NCBI GenBank assembly: GCA_911810475.1
Contig: OU461276.1
Location: 2,357,501-2,421,500, forward strand
Reading direction: 5' to 3'
From: Candidatus Celerinatantimonas neptuna
GTDB lineage: Bacteria; Pseudomonadota; Gammaproteobacteria; Enterobacterales; Celerinatantimonadaceae
Length of the DNA: 64,000 nucleotides
Part shown: positions 40,744 through 50,391 of the stretch, one piece after another
How the letters are laid out: each line of letters opens with the position of its first letter
Numbering within the stretch: the stretch's first letter is position 1
Program-made: the position numbers and the translations under genes
Notes under the pieces: generated by a model
Databases searched by the model: none
Told to the model about the DNA's origin: nothing
Seen by the model: the letters and a program-made list of their open reading frames with translations, nothing else

Positions 40744-41500
40744 TAGGGTCCTTCGGATTGCTCAGAAACTTCAATTGCTTCGTTATTTTTCAATAGTACC
40801 CATAAAAGGATGGCCCCTAAAATATCAAAAACTGATAGTGTTGCAAATAATGAGGGAAATCTGATGGTGTCACACAATGCCCCAATAATTAATGCAAGCA
40901 GCCATACCGGTAAGGCCATTTGCTGTTCCTTCCGGATGTGGTTCGAATACATCCGATGATAAAGTAATTAATGCTCCTGATAGTGATTGATGGGCAAAAC
41001 CACCGACATATAAAAGTGCGATTGCAATATAAGGGTTTTCGAATAAGCCGATAAGTCCCGGGCCTATCATTAATAGTGCACCTAAAGTTACGATAAGTTT
41101 TCTTGAGACGACTAAATTGACATGGAATACTATTTGGAAAAATACAGGTAGATAGCCACCAATCATACAACCCTCATCAGCGAAGACCATTGGTATCCAG
41201 GCAAATATGGCAATTTTTTTTAAGATCAAAGCCATATGCTATTAATTATAAATCGTGGGATCCACGCATTAAATTTCCCCAGGCTGGTTCGGCTAAAAAC
41301 CGGGGTAAGGCGATGCTCCAGAATTTTCGTTGTTTGATCATTTCAAGGAAATTGGCTTTTTCATGTTTGACGGTTTTGGGTTGTCCTGAAGTGATATATT
41401 TATACTCTTCTTCGGTAATTCGTTTTTGCGTGGATGGAAATAGGCAAAGACCCATAAAGCAACCCAGGTTAGGCTGGTTGACCAATGTCAAATTTCAAGA
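40744..41500 (-). pseudogene. Decayed hexuronate MFS transporter (ExuT-like)
   Basis: Three reading frames on the minus strand together give the C-terminal half of an anion:cation symporter of the ExuT type. In order they contain TQKRITEEEYKYI, EMIKQRKFWSIALPRFLAEPAW, FNAWIPRF, KKIAIFAWIPMVFADEGCMIGGYLP, GLTGMAA and SLFATLSVFDILGA. The frame changes at least three times (near 41445, 41280 and 40900-40910), one of them beside a run of A. The first six membrane helices are absent. An ExuR box lies upstream of the former start side. Confidence 0.85.
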
Positions 41501-41673
41501 AATTTTCCAGGCACGTATTGTTTTTTATGTGATTAGTATCTGATGTTTTCACGCATTTTATGAATTTTTAGTTAAAAACAATAATGTTATTATTTATATG
41601 AAATCAATCATAATTTATGAATGGAGGTATTGAAATGCAGAAATTTAAGGGGGTTAAGTAATTTACATATTTA

Positions 41674-41688
41674 TTTTGGTATAACATA
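41674..41688. promoter_or_regulatory. ExuR-type box upstream of the broken permease
   Basis: TTTTGGTATAACATA shares the core TTGGTATAACATA with the uxaC box. Its position suggests it once controlled the now broken ExuT-like gene. Confidence 0.55.
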
Positions 41689-42494
41689 TTTGTTTTGATT
41701 CTGAAATGGTGTTATCTACATCTTCCTGAAGAATGTTGCCCATGAATAGATCTGCCTGCTTTGTTTTTATTTTCATGTCGCTAGATGAAGATATTGAATT
41801 GTTCGGTACGATTTTAGGTTTAGCTAATTAAGGTTTGATTCTGTTGTTTACTCTCAAGTACATTAATTAAATTAACTAACCTGACTGGTAAAGGCCGATT
41901 TTTGATCCTGAAAAATGGTCCTAATTGGAATTTGTGCCCATTAAATTTTCTGGCGATTGATTTGAGTTTTATAAGAAGAGTTGCCTTGATATGCACAAGG
42001 CCGTGTTAGCGATTGACAGTTGATTGCAGCAACAGGTTGTTTGTTCAGGTAATGTGGATTCTGTAGCGTGTATCCCTCGGCTCATATTCAACGATCTGAT
42101 GCAAAATAATTAAGTAGCAGATACGGCTTTCAGGAGACATTAAAGTGTGTTGGTATTTTTTTGCGGCTTGATGTCCTTAGGTTACTAATCTTCCTTATCT
42201 ATTTAGCATCCAATACCTGTTTAATTTGAATAAAATGTAATTACTTAAGAATTATGGCTCTTAAACCGGCCTTTGATTTTTATCGATTAAAGTTTATATC
42301 TGTGAGCTTGATGGGGAAAATATTGGACTGACATATTCCCTGTGTGATGCCTATTTGATTTTTTATCTATATGGATATAGAAAGCTGCTTCCTATCAAAA
42401 AAGTGCAATATTTGACGATGATTCACTCAGATTATGTGATGTGTACAGCAAAAAGTAGCTATCCCTGATAGACACAGAGATGTAGAAATAGAAT

Positions 42495-42510
42495 AATTGG
42501 TATAACATAT
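42495..42510. promoter_or_regulatory. ExuR-type box upstream of uxaC
   Basis: AATTGGTATAACATAT lies about 75 bases before the uxaC start and fits an operator overlapping the promoter. Confidence 0.7.
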
Positions 42511-42582
42511 TTAGTTGTCTGGTCGAGAGATATCTGTCGTTATCTGTTGGTACCTCATCGAAGTATTTTCTGGGAGTCGAAT

Positions 42583-43992
42583 ATGAGTTCTTTTCTTACC
42601 GAAAATTTTTTACTTGATACTGAATTTTCCCGGCGTCTCTTTCATGAGTACGCTAAAGAGCAACCGATCTTCGATTATCATTGTCATCTTCCTCCTGAGC
42701 AGATTGCGAGTAATTACCAATTTCAGAATCTTTATGATATCTGGCTCAAGGGAGATCATTATAAATGGCGTGCCATGCGAACCAATGGCGTGAATGAACG
42801 TTTTTGTACGGGTGATGCAAGTGATTATGAAAAATATCAGGCGTTTGCTCAAACAGTTCCATTTACAATCGGGAATCCCATTTATCATTGGACCCATCTC
42901 GAACTGCGTCGGCCTTTTGGTCTAAGTGATCGTTTATTGTCTCCTGAAACTGAAAAATATATCTGGGATTTCTGCAATGAACGTCTGGCTACCCTTGAGT
43001 TTTCTGCCCGGGGAATTTTACAGCAAATGAATGTAAAAATGGTCGGTACAACAGATGATCCGATTGATTCACTTGAATATCACACACAGATTGCAGCCGA
43101 TGAATTTTCAACAAAAGTTCTTCCAAGTTTTCGCCCTGATAAAGCGTTTAAAATCGATGCCCCCGAATTCCCTGAATATATAGAAAAACTCGGCTCCGTT
43201 GCTGATATTTCGATCCAATGTTTTGATGATCTGACTAAAGCATTATCTCTGCGGTTAGATCATTTTGCTGCGCATGGTTGTAAGGTGGCGGATCATGCGC
43301 TTGATGTAGTTCCTTTCGCTCAGGCCAGTGAAAGTGAGCTAGATTCAATTTTGACGCTACGCCGGGATGGCAAAGTATTAACGCCTGAACAAGTCGATGC
43401 ATTTAAAGCGGCTGTATTGATTTTCCTGGGACATGAATATCATCGTCGTGGTTGGGTTCAGCAATATCATATTGGTGCTCTGCGTAACAATAATTCTCTA
43501 CAGTTGGCCCGATTGGGGCCGGATACCGGGTTCGATTCGATTCATGACCGTCCGTTTGCAGCTGAATTATCACAGCTTTTGGATGCACAGGCTCGCACAG
43601 ATGAGTTGCCAAAAACGATTCTGTATTGCCTGAACCCTCGTGATAATGAAGTGCTTGGAACTATGACAGGCAATTTCCAGGGAAATGATATACCGGGGAA
43701 AATCCAATTTGGATCAGGTTGGTGGTTCAATGATCAAAAAGATGGCATGCAGCGTCAGATGACCCAGCTTGCACAGCTGGGCTTACTCAGTCGTTTTGTC
43801 GGTATGTTGACTGATAGCCGTAGCTTCCTTTCTTATACTCGCCATGAATATTTCCGCCGGATCTTGTGCCAGATGTTGGGCCAATGGGTTAAAGATGGTG
43901 AAGCACCCTCTGATATCGATTTGTTAGGATCGATGGTTGCAAATATCAGCTTCAATAATGCCCGTGACTACTTTGGGATCGAACTCAATTAA
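42583..43992 (+). CDS. uxaC: Glucuronate isomerase (uronate isomerase)
   Basis: UxaC converts galacturonate to tagaturonate and glucuronate to fructuronate. The amidohydrolase metal motif is [14 protein letters not shown] near residue 25-35. [13 protein letters not shown] near 150 and [19 protein letters not shown] near 405-425 are family signatures. The 469-residue length equals E. coli UxaC (470). The ATG at 42583 has GGGAG seven bases upstream. uxaB follows after 50 bases, so uxaC-uxaB-uxaA probably form one operon. Confidence 0.96.
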   Translation: MSSFLTENFLLDTEFSRRLFHEYAKEQPIFDYHCHLPPEQIASNYQFQNLYDIWLKGDHYKWRAMRTNGVNERFCTGDASDYEKYQAFAQTVPFTIGNPIYHWTHLELRRPFGLSDRLLSPETEKYIWDFCNERLATLEFSARGILQQMNVKMVGTTDDPIDSLEYHTQIAADEFSTKVLPSFRPDKAFKIDAPEFPEYIEKLGSVADISIQCFDDLTKALSLRLDHFAAHGCKVADHALDVVPFAQASESELDSILTLRRDGKVLTPEQVDAFKAAVLIFLGHEYHRRGWVQQYHIGALRNNNSLQLARLGPDTGFDSIHDRPFAAELSQLLDAQARTDELPKTILYCLNPRDNEVLGTMTGNFQGNDIPGKIQFGSGWWFNDQKDGMQRQMTQLAQLGLLSRFVGMLTDSRSFLSYTRHEYFRRILCQMLGQWVKDGEAPSDIDLLGSMVANISFNNARDYFGIELN

Positions 43993-44042
43993 TCTATTTA
44001 TGTAAGCAGCCGTCGGTTCTGGTGGCTGAAGCAGGAGTCATC

Positions 44043-45503
44043 ATGAAACAGCTCAACCGTCAGAATTTCACTGGGCCAAGTTATCCAGATAAAGTCATTC
44101 AATTCGGTGAAGGTAACTTTCTTCGTGCATTTATCGACTGGCAGATTGACTGTCTTAATGAACATACATCGTTTAATGCGGGGGTTGTTATTGTTCGTCC
44201 TATTGATACGGATTTTCCACCAAGTTTAAATACTCAGGATGGACTTTATACAACCCTCATTTGTGGTATTAATGAACAGGGGGACGCCGTTCGTAATCTA
44301 CGAATTATTCATAGTGTGAATCGGGAGCTAAATTGTTATAAACAATTCAATGACTTTTTGGCATTAGCTCATAATCCGAATATTCGCATTATTGTTTCTA
44401 ATACGACAGAAGCAGGTATTTGTTATCATGAAGGCGATAAATTCGATGATCAGCCTCCTCAAAGTTTTCCAGCTAAACTAACCCGCTTGTTGTTTGAGCG
44501 TTACCAGCATTTCAATGGAGCATCCGATAAAGGCTGGATACTCATGCCTTGTGAATTGATCGATTATAACGGTGAAGAACTTCGTAAATTAGTATTGCGT
44601 TATGCTCATGATTGGCAATTACCGAATGCCTTTTTTGAATGGGTTCCTCAGGCTAATACATTTTGTTCGACATTAGTGGACAGAATTGTGACCGGCTTTC
44701 CCCGAGATGAACATGATGCACTCCAGAATGAATTTGGTTATCAGGATCAATTTGTTGATACAGCAGAATATTTCTATTTGTTTGTGATTCAGGGCCCTGC
44801 ATCATTGGTTCAGGAATTATGCCTGGATCAGCTGCTAGCCGATCGATCCATGAATATTCGGATTGTCGACGATATCAGGCCTTATAAAGAGCGTAAAGTG
44901 GCTATTTTGAACGGCGCGCATACCTCAATGTTTCCTGTGGCATTTTTAGCAGGTCTTAATACCGTGGGTGAGGCAATGGCCGATGAGCAGCTGGGTGAAT
45001 TTGTGAAAGAAACTATTTTTAATGAAATTATTCCAACGTTGTCACTTCCTAAAGATGAATTGGAATCGTTCGCTAACGATGTTTTAGACCGTTTCAGAAA
45101 TCCATTTATCCAACATCAACTTTTGTCCATTTCATTAAATGGTATGACAAAGTACCGAACTCGAATTCTACCGCAACTGTTGCGTTATCAGCATCAACAC
45201 GATGAGCTTCCTTATCATTTGACCTTCGCTCTGGCTGCATTGATTGCTTTTTATCGGGGTGAACGTGATGGTGAAGCTTATTTATTATCAGATGATCAAA
45301 GATGGCTGGATTGTTATCAGAGTCTCTGGTCTAAGGTTCGTTCCGGTAATTTATCAATTGCTGAGTTAGTCGGTGTGGTATTGAGTGATTCAGAACATTG
45401 GGGAAGAGATTTAACCACTGTTCCTGGATTAGCTGAACAAGTCAGTGCGGTTTTGATGAGTATAGAAGCTGAAGGTGTTCGGGCAGCATTAAAACTTTGT
45501 TGA
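44043..45503 (+). CDS. uxaB: Tagaturonate reductase (altronate oxidoreductase)
   Basis: UxaB reduces tagaturonate to altronate with NADH. It is a long-chain mannitol-dehydrogenase-family enzyme with [19 protein letters not shown] at the start, and [42 protein letters not shown] and the catalytic region [14 protein letters not shown]. The match to E. coli UxaB is close along its whole length, closer than to UxuB. The ATG at 44043 has AGGAG upstream; the length is 486. In E. coli uxaB is apart from uxaCA; here it sits between them. Confidence 0.95.
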   Translation: MKQLNRQNFTGPSYPDKVIQFGEGNFLRAFIDWQIDCLNEHTSFNAGVVIVRPIDTDFPPSLNTQDGLYTTLICGINEQGDAVRNLRIIHSVNRELNCYKQFNDFLALAHNPNIRIIVSNTTEAGICYHEGDKFDDQPPQSFPAKLTRLLFERYQHFNGASDKGWILMPCELIDYNGEELRKLVLRYAHDWQLPNAFFEWVPQANTFCSTLVDRIVTGFPRDEHDALQNEFGYQDQFVDTAEYFYLFVIQGPASLVQELCLDQLLADRSMNIRIVDDIRPYKERKVAILNGAHTSMFPVAFLAGLNTVGEAMADEQLGEFVKETIFNEIIPTLSLPKDELESFANDVLDRFRNPFIQHQLLSISLNGMTKYRTRILPQLLRYQHQHDELPYHLTFALAALIAFYRGERDGEAYLLSDDQRWLDCYQSLWSKVRSGNLSIAELVGVVLSDSEHWGRDLTTVPGLAEQVSAVLMSIEAEGVRAALKLC

Positions 45504-45574
45504 AGAAGTAATGACATTGTGTTTAAGACAATTGATCGAATTTGACATCTCAACAGTAAGTTAGAAAGGATTGA

Positions 45575-47062
45575 ATGATGCAGTCTGTTATTAAAATTCA
45601 TCCCGATGACAATGTGCTGGTTACATTGCGGGATCTGGCTGACGGGGAAACGATTATTGCTGATGGCATTGAAATCAAGGTATCTCAGACGATTCCCCGG
45701 GGACATAAGATTGCATTGCAGGATCTACCTGAAGATGCACAGGTGATCAAATATGGATTGCCAATTGGTCATACCCGTCAGTCGGTTAGTCTGGGCGAGC
45801 ATTTGCATGCACATAATATTGCTACAAATTTAAGTGATGTAAATGAATACAGCTATCAGCCCGATTTTGTCAATATTCCCGAGCAGATGGCTGATCGTGA
45901 TGTTCAACTGTATCGCCGGGCAGATGGAAACGTAGGGATAAGAAATGAACTATGGATTATTCCAACTGTTGGGTGTGTGAATGGTTTGGTCAAACAGATG
46001 ATTGCTCGTCTTGAAAAAGAGGCGGATCTGTCTGAGATTAACGGTGTTCATTTGTTTAATCATCAATATGGTTGCTCACAACTTGGTGATGATCACATTA
46101 ATACCCGGACCATTTTACAGAATATGGTCCATCATCCAAATGCCGGTGCTGTGCTTGTAGTTGGATTAGGGTGTGAAAATAATCAGGTGAATGTGTTTGA
46201 ACAAACGTTAGGTGAACATTCATCTCGTGTTCGCTTTATGATCTGTCAGGACCATCAGGATGAAATAGCGTATGGTGTTGAGCAATTAAAAGAGCTGCTC
46301 GATATGATGCGGCACGATAACCGTGAGACAGGAAAACTCAGCGAATTACGCTTTGGCTTAGAATGCGGCGGTTCAGACGGTTTTTCAGGAATTACAGCAA
46401 ATCCTTTGCTTGGTCGTTTTTCAGATTATCTGATTGCTAATGGGGGGACGACTGTATTAACGGAGGTTCCTGAGATGTTTGGTGCTGAAAGGATCTTAAT
46501 GTCCCGATGTATCGATCAGCAAGCGTTTGAAAAAACAGTACAAATGGTGAATGATTTTAAACGTTATTTTATCGATCATCGACAGCCTATTTATGAGAAT
46601 CCATCACCGGGAAATAAAGCAGGTGGTATTTCAACCTTGGAAGACAAATCATTAGGGTGTACCCAGAAGGCTGGAAGCAGCAAAGTCATCGATGTTTTGC
46701 ATTATGGTGAACGCTTATCCTGTGCCGGATTGAATTTGCTGAGTGCTCCGGGGAATGATGCGGTTGCCACCAGTGCATTGGCTACGGCCGGTTGCCATAT
46801 GGTATTGTTTACGACTGGTCGGGGAACACCCTATGGCGGGCCAGTTCCGACAGTTAAAATCGCAACTAATAGTGAACTGGCTGAGCGAAAGCCTCACTGG
46901 ATTGATTTTAATGCAGGACGTCTTGTTGACGGTGTCGATATGACTGACTTGCTAAAACAGTTTATCGACAAAATTGTAGATGTTGTAAATGGTGAATCGT
47001 GCTGCAATGAGCGAAACGATTTTCGTGAATTAGCCATATTTAAAAGTGGTGTTACTTTGTAA
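45575..47062 (+). CDS. uxaA: Altronate dehydratase
   Basis: UxaA dehydrates altronate to 2-keto-3-deoxygluconate. The N-terminal SAF domain (residues 1-95) contains IPRGHKIALQDLPEDAQVIKYGLPIG. The C-terminal domain has the family blocks NELWIIPTVGCVN, HQYGCSQLGDD, LECGGSDGFSGITANPLLG and MVLFTTGRGTPYGGPVPT. The length, 495, is that of E. coli UxaA. It completes the galacturonate branch; kdgK and eda for the next steps are not in the window. A terminator follows. Confidence 0.95.
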   Translation: MMQSVIKIHPDDNVLVTLRDLADGETIIADGIEIKVSQTIPRGHKIALQDLPEDAQVIKYGLPIGHTRQSVSLGEHLHAHNIATNLSDVNEYSYQPDFVNIPEQMADRDVQLYRRADGNVGIRNELWIIPTVGCVNGLVKQMIARLEKEADLSEINGVHLFNHQYGCSQLGDDHINTRTILQNMVHHPNAGAVLVVGLGCENNQVNVFEQTLGEHSSRVRFMICQDHQDEIAYGVEQLKELLDMMRHDNRETGKLSELRFGLECGGSDGFSGITANPLLGRFSDYLIANGGTTVLTEVPEMFGAERILMSRCIDQQAFEKTVQMVNDFKRYFIDHRQPIYENPSPGNKAGGISTLEDKSLGCTQKAGSSKVIDVLHYGERLSCAGLNLLSAPGNDAVATSALATAGCHMVLFTTGRGTPYGGPVPTVKIATNSELAERKPHWIDFNAGRLVDGVDMTDLLKQFIDKIVDVVNGESCCNERNDFRELAIFKSGVTL

Positions 47063-47117
47063 CAAGCTCACTGTACTATGCTCTTTTGGTTGTTTAATTT
47101 GAATTTGCATCATGATT

Positions 47118-47143
47118 AATCCCGGCACTCGTCGGGATTTTTT
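47118..47143 (+). terminator. Terminator after uxaA
   Basis: AATCCCG (47118-47124) and CGGGATT (47133-47139) form the stem, with a T tract after it. It closes the uxaCBA operon. Confidence 0.88.
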
Positions 47144-47213
47144 GTTTGGTGTGAATGTTGATAGGGAATCGAGCAGGTTATACTATCCGTTATTTACGAG
47201 CGGACTGCTGTTT

Positions 47214-47936
47214 ATGTTGAATTGGATCACCGATCCAAATGCCTGGCTGGCTCTGGGGTCATTAACGTTACTCGAGATTGTTCTGGGTATCGATAATATT
47301 ATTTTTTTAACTTTAGTTGTTTCGAAACTGCCCAGACAGCAAAGGAATTCTGCTCGCCGGTTAGGGTTAATTGGAGCCATGTGCCTGCGTTTAGTGTTAT
47401 TAAGTGTCATTGCCTGGTTGACTCATCTGGTGACACCTCTTTTTCATATCGTTGGGCATGTGATATCGGCCCGGGATCTAATTCTTCTTATCGGTGGAAT
47501 ATTTTTGATCTGGAAGGCAACCGTTGAAATTCATGCGAATATTGAAGGCGAAGAGCAGCAACAACAGAGTCATTATCGGGCCTTTTGGGGCTCCATTTTA
47601 CAAATCATGTGTCTGGATATCATTTTCAGTCTGGATTCGGTGATTACGGCTGTTGGGTTATCGGACCATCTTTTTATTATGATGGCGGCTGTCGTTTTGG
47701 CCGTTGGTGTGATGATGATATCTGCCAGACCAATAGGTGAGTTTGTTGAACATCATCCATCGGTGAAAATGTTAGCATTGGCATTTCTATTATTAGTTGG
47801 GTTTACTCTGATATTAGAGAGTTTTGCTGTGGATGTTCCCAAAGGATATATGTATTTTGCCATGTTCTTTTCGATGGGGGTTGAATCACTTAATCTGTTG
47901 CGTCAGCGCTCTCAACAGCCAGACAAAAAACACTAA
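47214..47936 (+). CDS. TerC-family membrane protein, YgdQ-like
   Basis: This is a polytopic inner-membrane protein of the TerC/YgdQ group; related proteins export manganese or protect secreted proteins from mismetallation. It begins MLNWITDPNAWLALGSLTLLEIVLGIDNIIF-like, and has a second DNxxF-type motif, MCLDIIFSLDSVITAVGLSDH. The paired acidic residues in these motifs are the proposed metal-contact sites. About seven helices are visible. I place the start at 47214 because a longer frame from 47112 would include the uxaA terminator; the ribosome site is weak. Confidence 0.85.
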   Translation: MLNWITDPNAWLALGSLTLLEIVLGIDNIIFLTLVVSKLPRQQRNSARRLGLIGAMCLRLVLLSVIAWLTHLVTPLFHIVGHVISARDLILLIGGIFLIWKATVEIHANIEGEEQQQQSHYRAFWGSILQIMCLDIIFSLDSVITAVGLSDHLFIMMAAVVLAVGVMMISARPIGEFVEHHPSVKMLALAFLLLVGFTLILESFAVDVPKGYMYFAMFFSMGVESLNLLRQRSQQPDKKH

Positions 47937-48037
47937 TTGTTGGCCCTGAGGCAGCCTTACCGATAAAATCGAGCCCTTAAATCCTTACAAAACTATTCAT
48001 TCCAGGTCATGGGTAATTGATCCGGATGGGCCTGAGG

Positions 48038-49933
48038 TTATTCGTTTACCTGGTCTGATTTACTTGAAATTTTGCTTTTTTTATCAATTGGATCCATGTT
48101 TTCATCCAGAGCTGTTGTCAGTGCTGTAGGTGCAATTTGTTCTGATTCATTAAGCATTTCTACAATATCTGAGGCTGCTTCTGGGACATTTTCAATAACA
48201 GCTGCGGCAATATTGATGGCCTGTTCCGGATGATTTTCGACATAATGAGAAACAAGCTCTGCTGCTGATTCCTGATAAGCTTCCAGATCGGCAGGGCGCA
48301 TTTCTTCTGAAGTATCGCTCTCTTCAGATTCTTCATCTTCGGGAAACTCTTCTTGTTCTTCCTGATCGGTCGGATATTCTTTGGCAATGGCTAAGACAAT
48401 ATCCTGCAATTTGTCCGGATGGTGATCGCTCATCCAGGCAACCAATTCAGCTGTTTGTTCGGGGGCGCTACTGGCCAGCGCATCTGCTATATCCTGGCTT
48501 AAGTCAGGAGCGGCCTGAACAATCGCCGTGTATAGGCGCCCGACTTCGATATCATCAATCTGGGCTAGCCTGGCGCATAATTCAGCTGCTTTTTCTGGCG
48601 CCGTCTGAGCAATTTCAATGGCCATTCGTACAGCAGCTGCCGGGCTATTTTCAGCAATGGTTGCTGCAACCTGTGTTTCTAAGTTGTCAGGTGTTTCACT
48701 GTCATCAACTGGAATGCGGGGATCTAAGTCAAATAGAGCAGAGCCGACTTCCGTTTGCATGATGAAGCTTTCCTGAGACTCGATAGGCAGTGCTTCGCGG
48801 GCACGCATCCGGTAAATAATAAATCCAATTAGAAGTAACTGACTGATGGCTAAAAATGCAAATAGAGTATTGTCTCCGAATTCGGTCATAAAATATGACG
48901 CACCCAAAGGTCCTACAATCGAACCTAAGGCATATACAATTAATAACCCTCCCATAGCTGAGGCCATGTCGGTTTTTTGTATCCGGTCAAAGGTTTCGGA
49001 GATACTCATAGGATACATACAGCAGAAGATTCCGTTAGTTACGCCGGTCGCAATCATCATGAATACTTCAAAATGCAGATGAGCTGCTATTGGGATGAGT
49101 CCTGTAGCAATGATATTGATGATCATTAAATAGAATAAAATCGTGCGCCGATCGAATCGATCAGAGAGCATTCCGATGGGGAATTGCAGAACAAATGCCC
49201 CCATGACTGCTGAAGCCATAAACAGCGATAGCATAAGACCACTCATTTGCTGATGAGCTGCAAATAGTGGCAGAAGGTTCATCAAGGCGCTGTAGAGTAT
49301 CCCGCTGGCAAAACAACTAATGACACCAAGTGGTGATTTACCAAATAGTGTCCATAGTGACATGCTGGTTGTCTCCTGGACGACAGGTCCACTACGACGA
49401 CTCATCACTAGTGGAATCAGCCCGGCACAAAATAACATGCCGGCGATAATGAATAGGGTGGGTCGATTAATTGGTGCCAGATTGAGCATAAATTGACTGA
49501 CAAACATGGCGACCATCACGGTAATTTGGCTAAATGCCAGGATGCGGCTTCGGTTACTTTCACTGGCTTCATCACTGAGCCAGCCATCAATGACGGCAAA
49601 AGTGCAGGCGCTACAAAAACCTATGATCATCCGCATGAAAGCCCACAGCCATTCGTTATTCGATAGTGTAAATGACAGAACGCTGATAGCTCCCAGAGAT
49701 GCACAGGCGGCAAACATGCGAATATGGCCGACACGGGTAATGAGCTTTCGGCTGTAGATACCACCAAACATCATTCCGACGGCATACATGGATAGAATCA
49801 AACCGATTGTATTTGTATCGAACCCGGCCCAGCTCATTCTCACAGGTAATACAATGCCTATCAGGCCAAATCCCATCATGGTGATGAAACAGCTTATAAA
49901 TAAAGAGATCAGCGGCAATAAAGTAACAATCAC
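48038..49933 (-). CDS. MFS transporter (YcaD-like) with repeat-containing acidic tail
   Basis: Residues 1-380 form a 12-helix major-facilitator protein resembling E. coli YcaD (GFGLIGIVLPVRM, LSMYAVGMMFGG, the loop motif GMLSDRFDRRT). Its substrate is unknown. After about residue 385 comes a ~245-residue cytoplasmic tail not found in YcaD. It has units of 15 residues starting with Pro (PDLSQDIADALASS, PEQTAELVAWMSDH, PDKLQDIVLAIAKE, then PEQAINIAAAVIEN and PEAASDIVEMLNES). A run rich in Glu and Asp splits the array. The tail looks like a helical repeat solenoid. Confidence 0.83.
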   Translation of the reverse strand: MIVTLLPLISLFISCFITMMGFGLIGIVLPVRMSWAGFDTNTIGLILSMYAVGMMFGGIYSRKLITRVGHIRMFAACASLGAISVLSFTLSNNEWLWAFMRMIIGFCSACTFAVIDGWLSDEASESNRSRILAFSQITVMVAMFVSQFMLNLAPINRPTLFIIAGMLFCAGLIPLVMSRRSGPVVQETTSMSLWTLFGKSPLGVISCFASGILYSALMNLLPLFAAHQQMSGLMLSLFMASAVMGAFVLQFPIGMLSDRFDRRTILFYLMIINIIATGLIPIAAHLHFEVFMMIATGVTNGIFCCMYPMSISETFDRIQKTDMASAMGGLLIVYALGSIVGPLGASYFMTEFGDNTLFAFLAISQLLLIGFIIYRMRAREALPIESQESFIMQTEVGSALFDLDPRIPVDDSETPDNLETQVAATIAENSPAAAVRMAIEIAQTAPEKAAELCARLAQIDDIEVGRLYTAIVQAAPDLSQDIADALASSAPEQTAELVAWMSDHHPDKLQDIVLAIAKEYPTDQEEQEEFPEDEESEESDTSEEMRPADLEAYQESAAELVSHYVENHPEQAINIAAAVIENVPEAASDIVEMLNESEQIAPTALTTALDENMDPIDKKSKISSKSDQVNE

Positions 49934-50391
49934 ATCTCATCCTTAATTCACGTGGCTCATGATGTATTTAGCATCAGATTGCAGTATTTACTGAGCCATA
50001 TCGACTACGAAACTGGTAAAAATGGCTGAGTCTGGTATTTCGGTTTTTGTTATAGCTATTCATTGAGGCGACAATGTTGATGATAAATTATTTGCTCAAG
50101 GCGCCATGGTTGAATGAAATTTAATCATCCGATATCAATACATTTTAGATTCAGCTTTTATGATGTGATATCTGATTTTTATTTTGAGCCGGAATCATAG
50201 AAGCTTCTTTGAATCTCAATGCTACAAAATCATGTTCAAATATCATCAGATCCTAATCTAAGCGATTTTTCCTGCGAGGTAAATTCGTTCATAACATCTT
50301 CTTAAAGTCGAAAAAGCGTATTTAACAAAAATTTTAGCTTCACATTTTTACACTCTGCCTCGTCTGATTTTTTATAGAGTAGGGGGTTCGG
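49934..50391. other. Intergenic region before glycosyltransferase gene
   Basis: 458 bases between divergent genes; no gene or clear site seen. Confidence 0.5.

Larger units (their letters stand above)
41501..42582. other. Region between broken permease and uxaC
   Basis: About 1.1 kb with no open gene. Two ExuR-type boxes lie inside. The first 150 bases may still be eroded permease sequence. Confidence 0.6.

Noticed and set aside
40616-41543. Plus-strand open frames at 40616-40864 and 41190-41543
   Set aside because: They lie antisense to the decayed ExuT-like gene, match no family I know, and have no good ribosome sites.
47112-47213. Upstream start for the TerC-like protein
   Set aside because: This stretch contains the uxaA terminator hairpin, and related proteins begin at the MLNWITDPNAW region.
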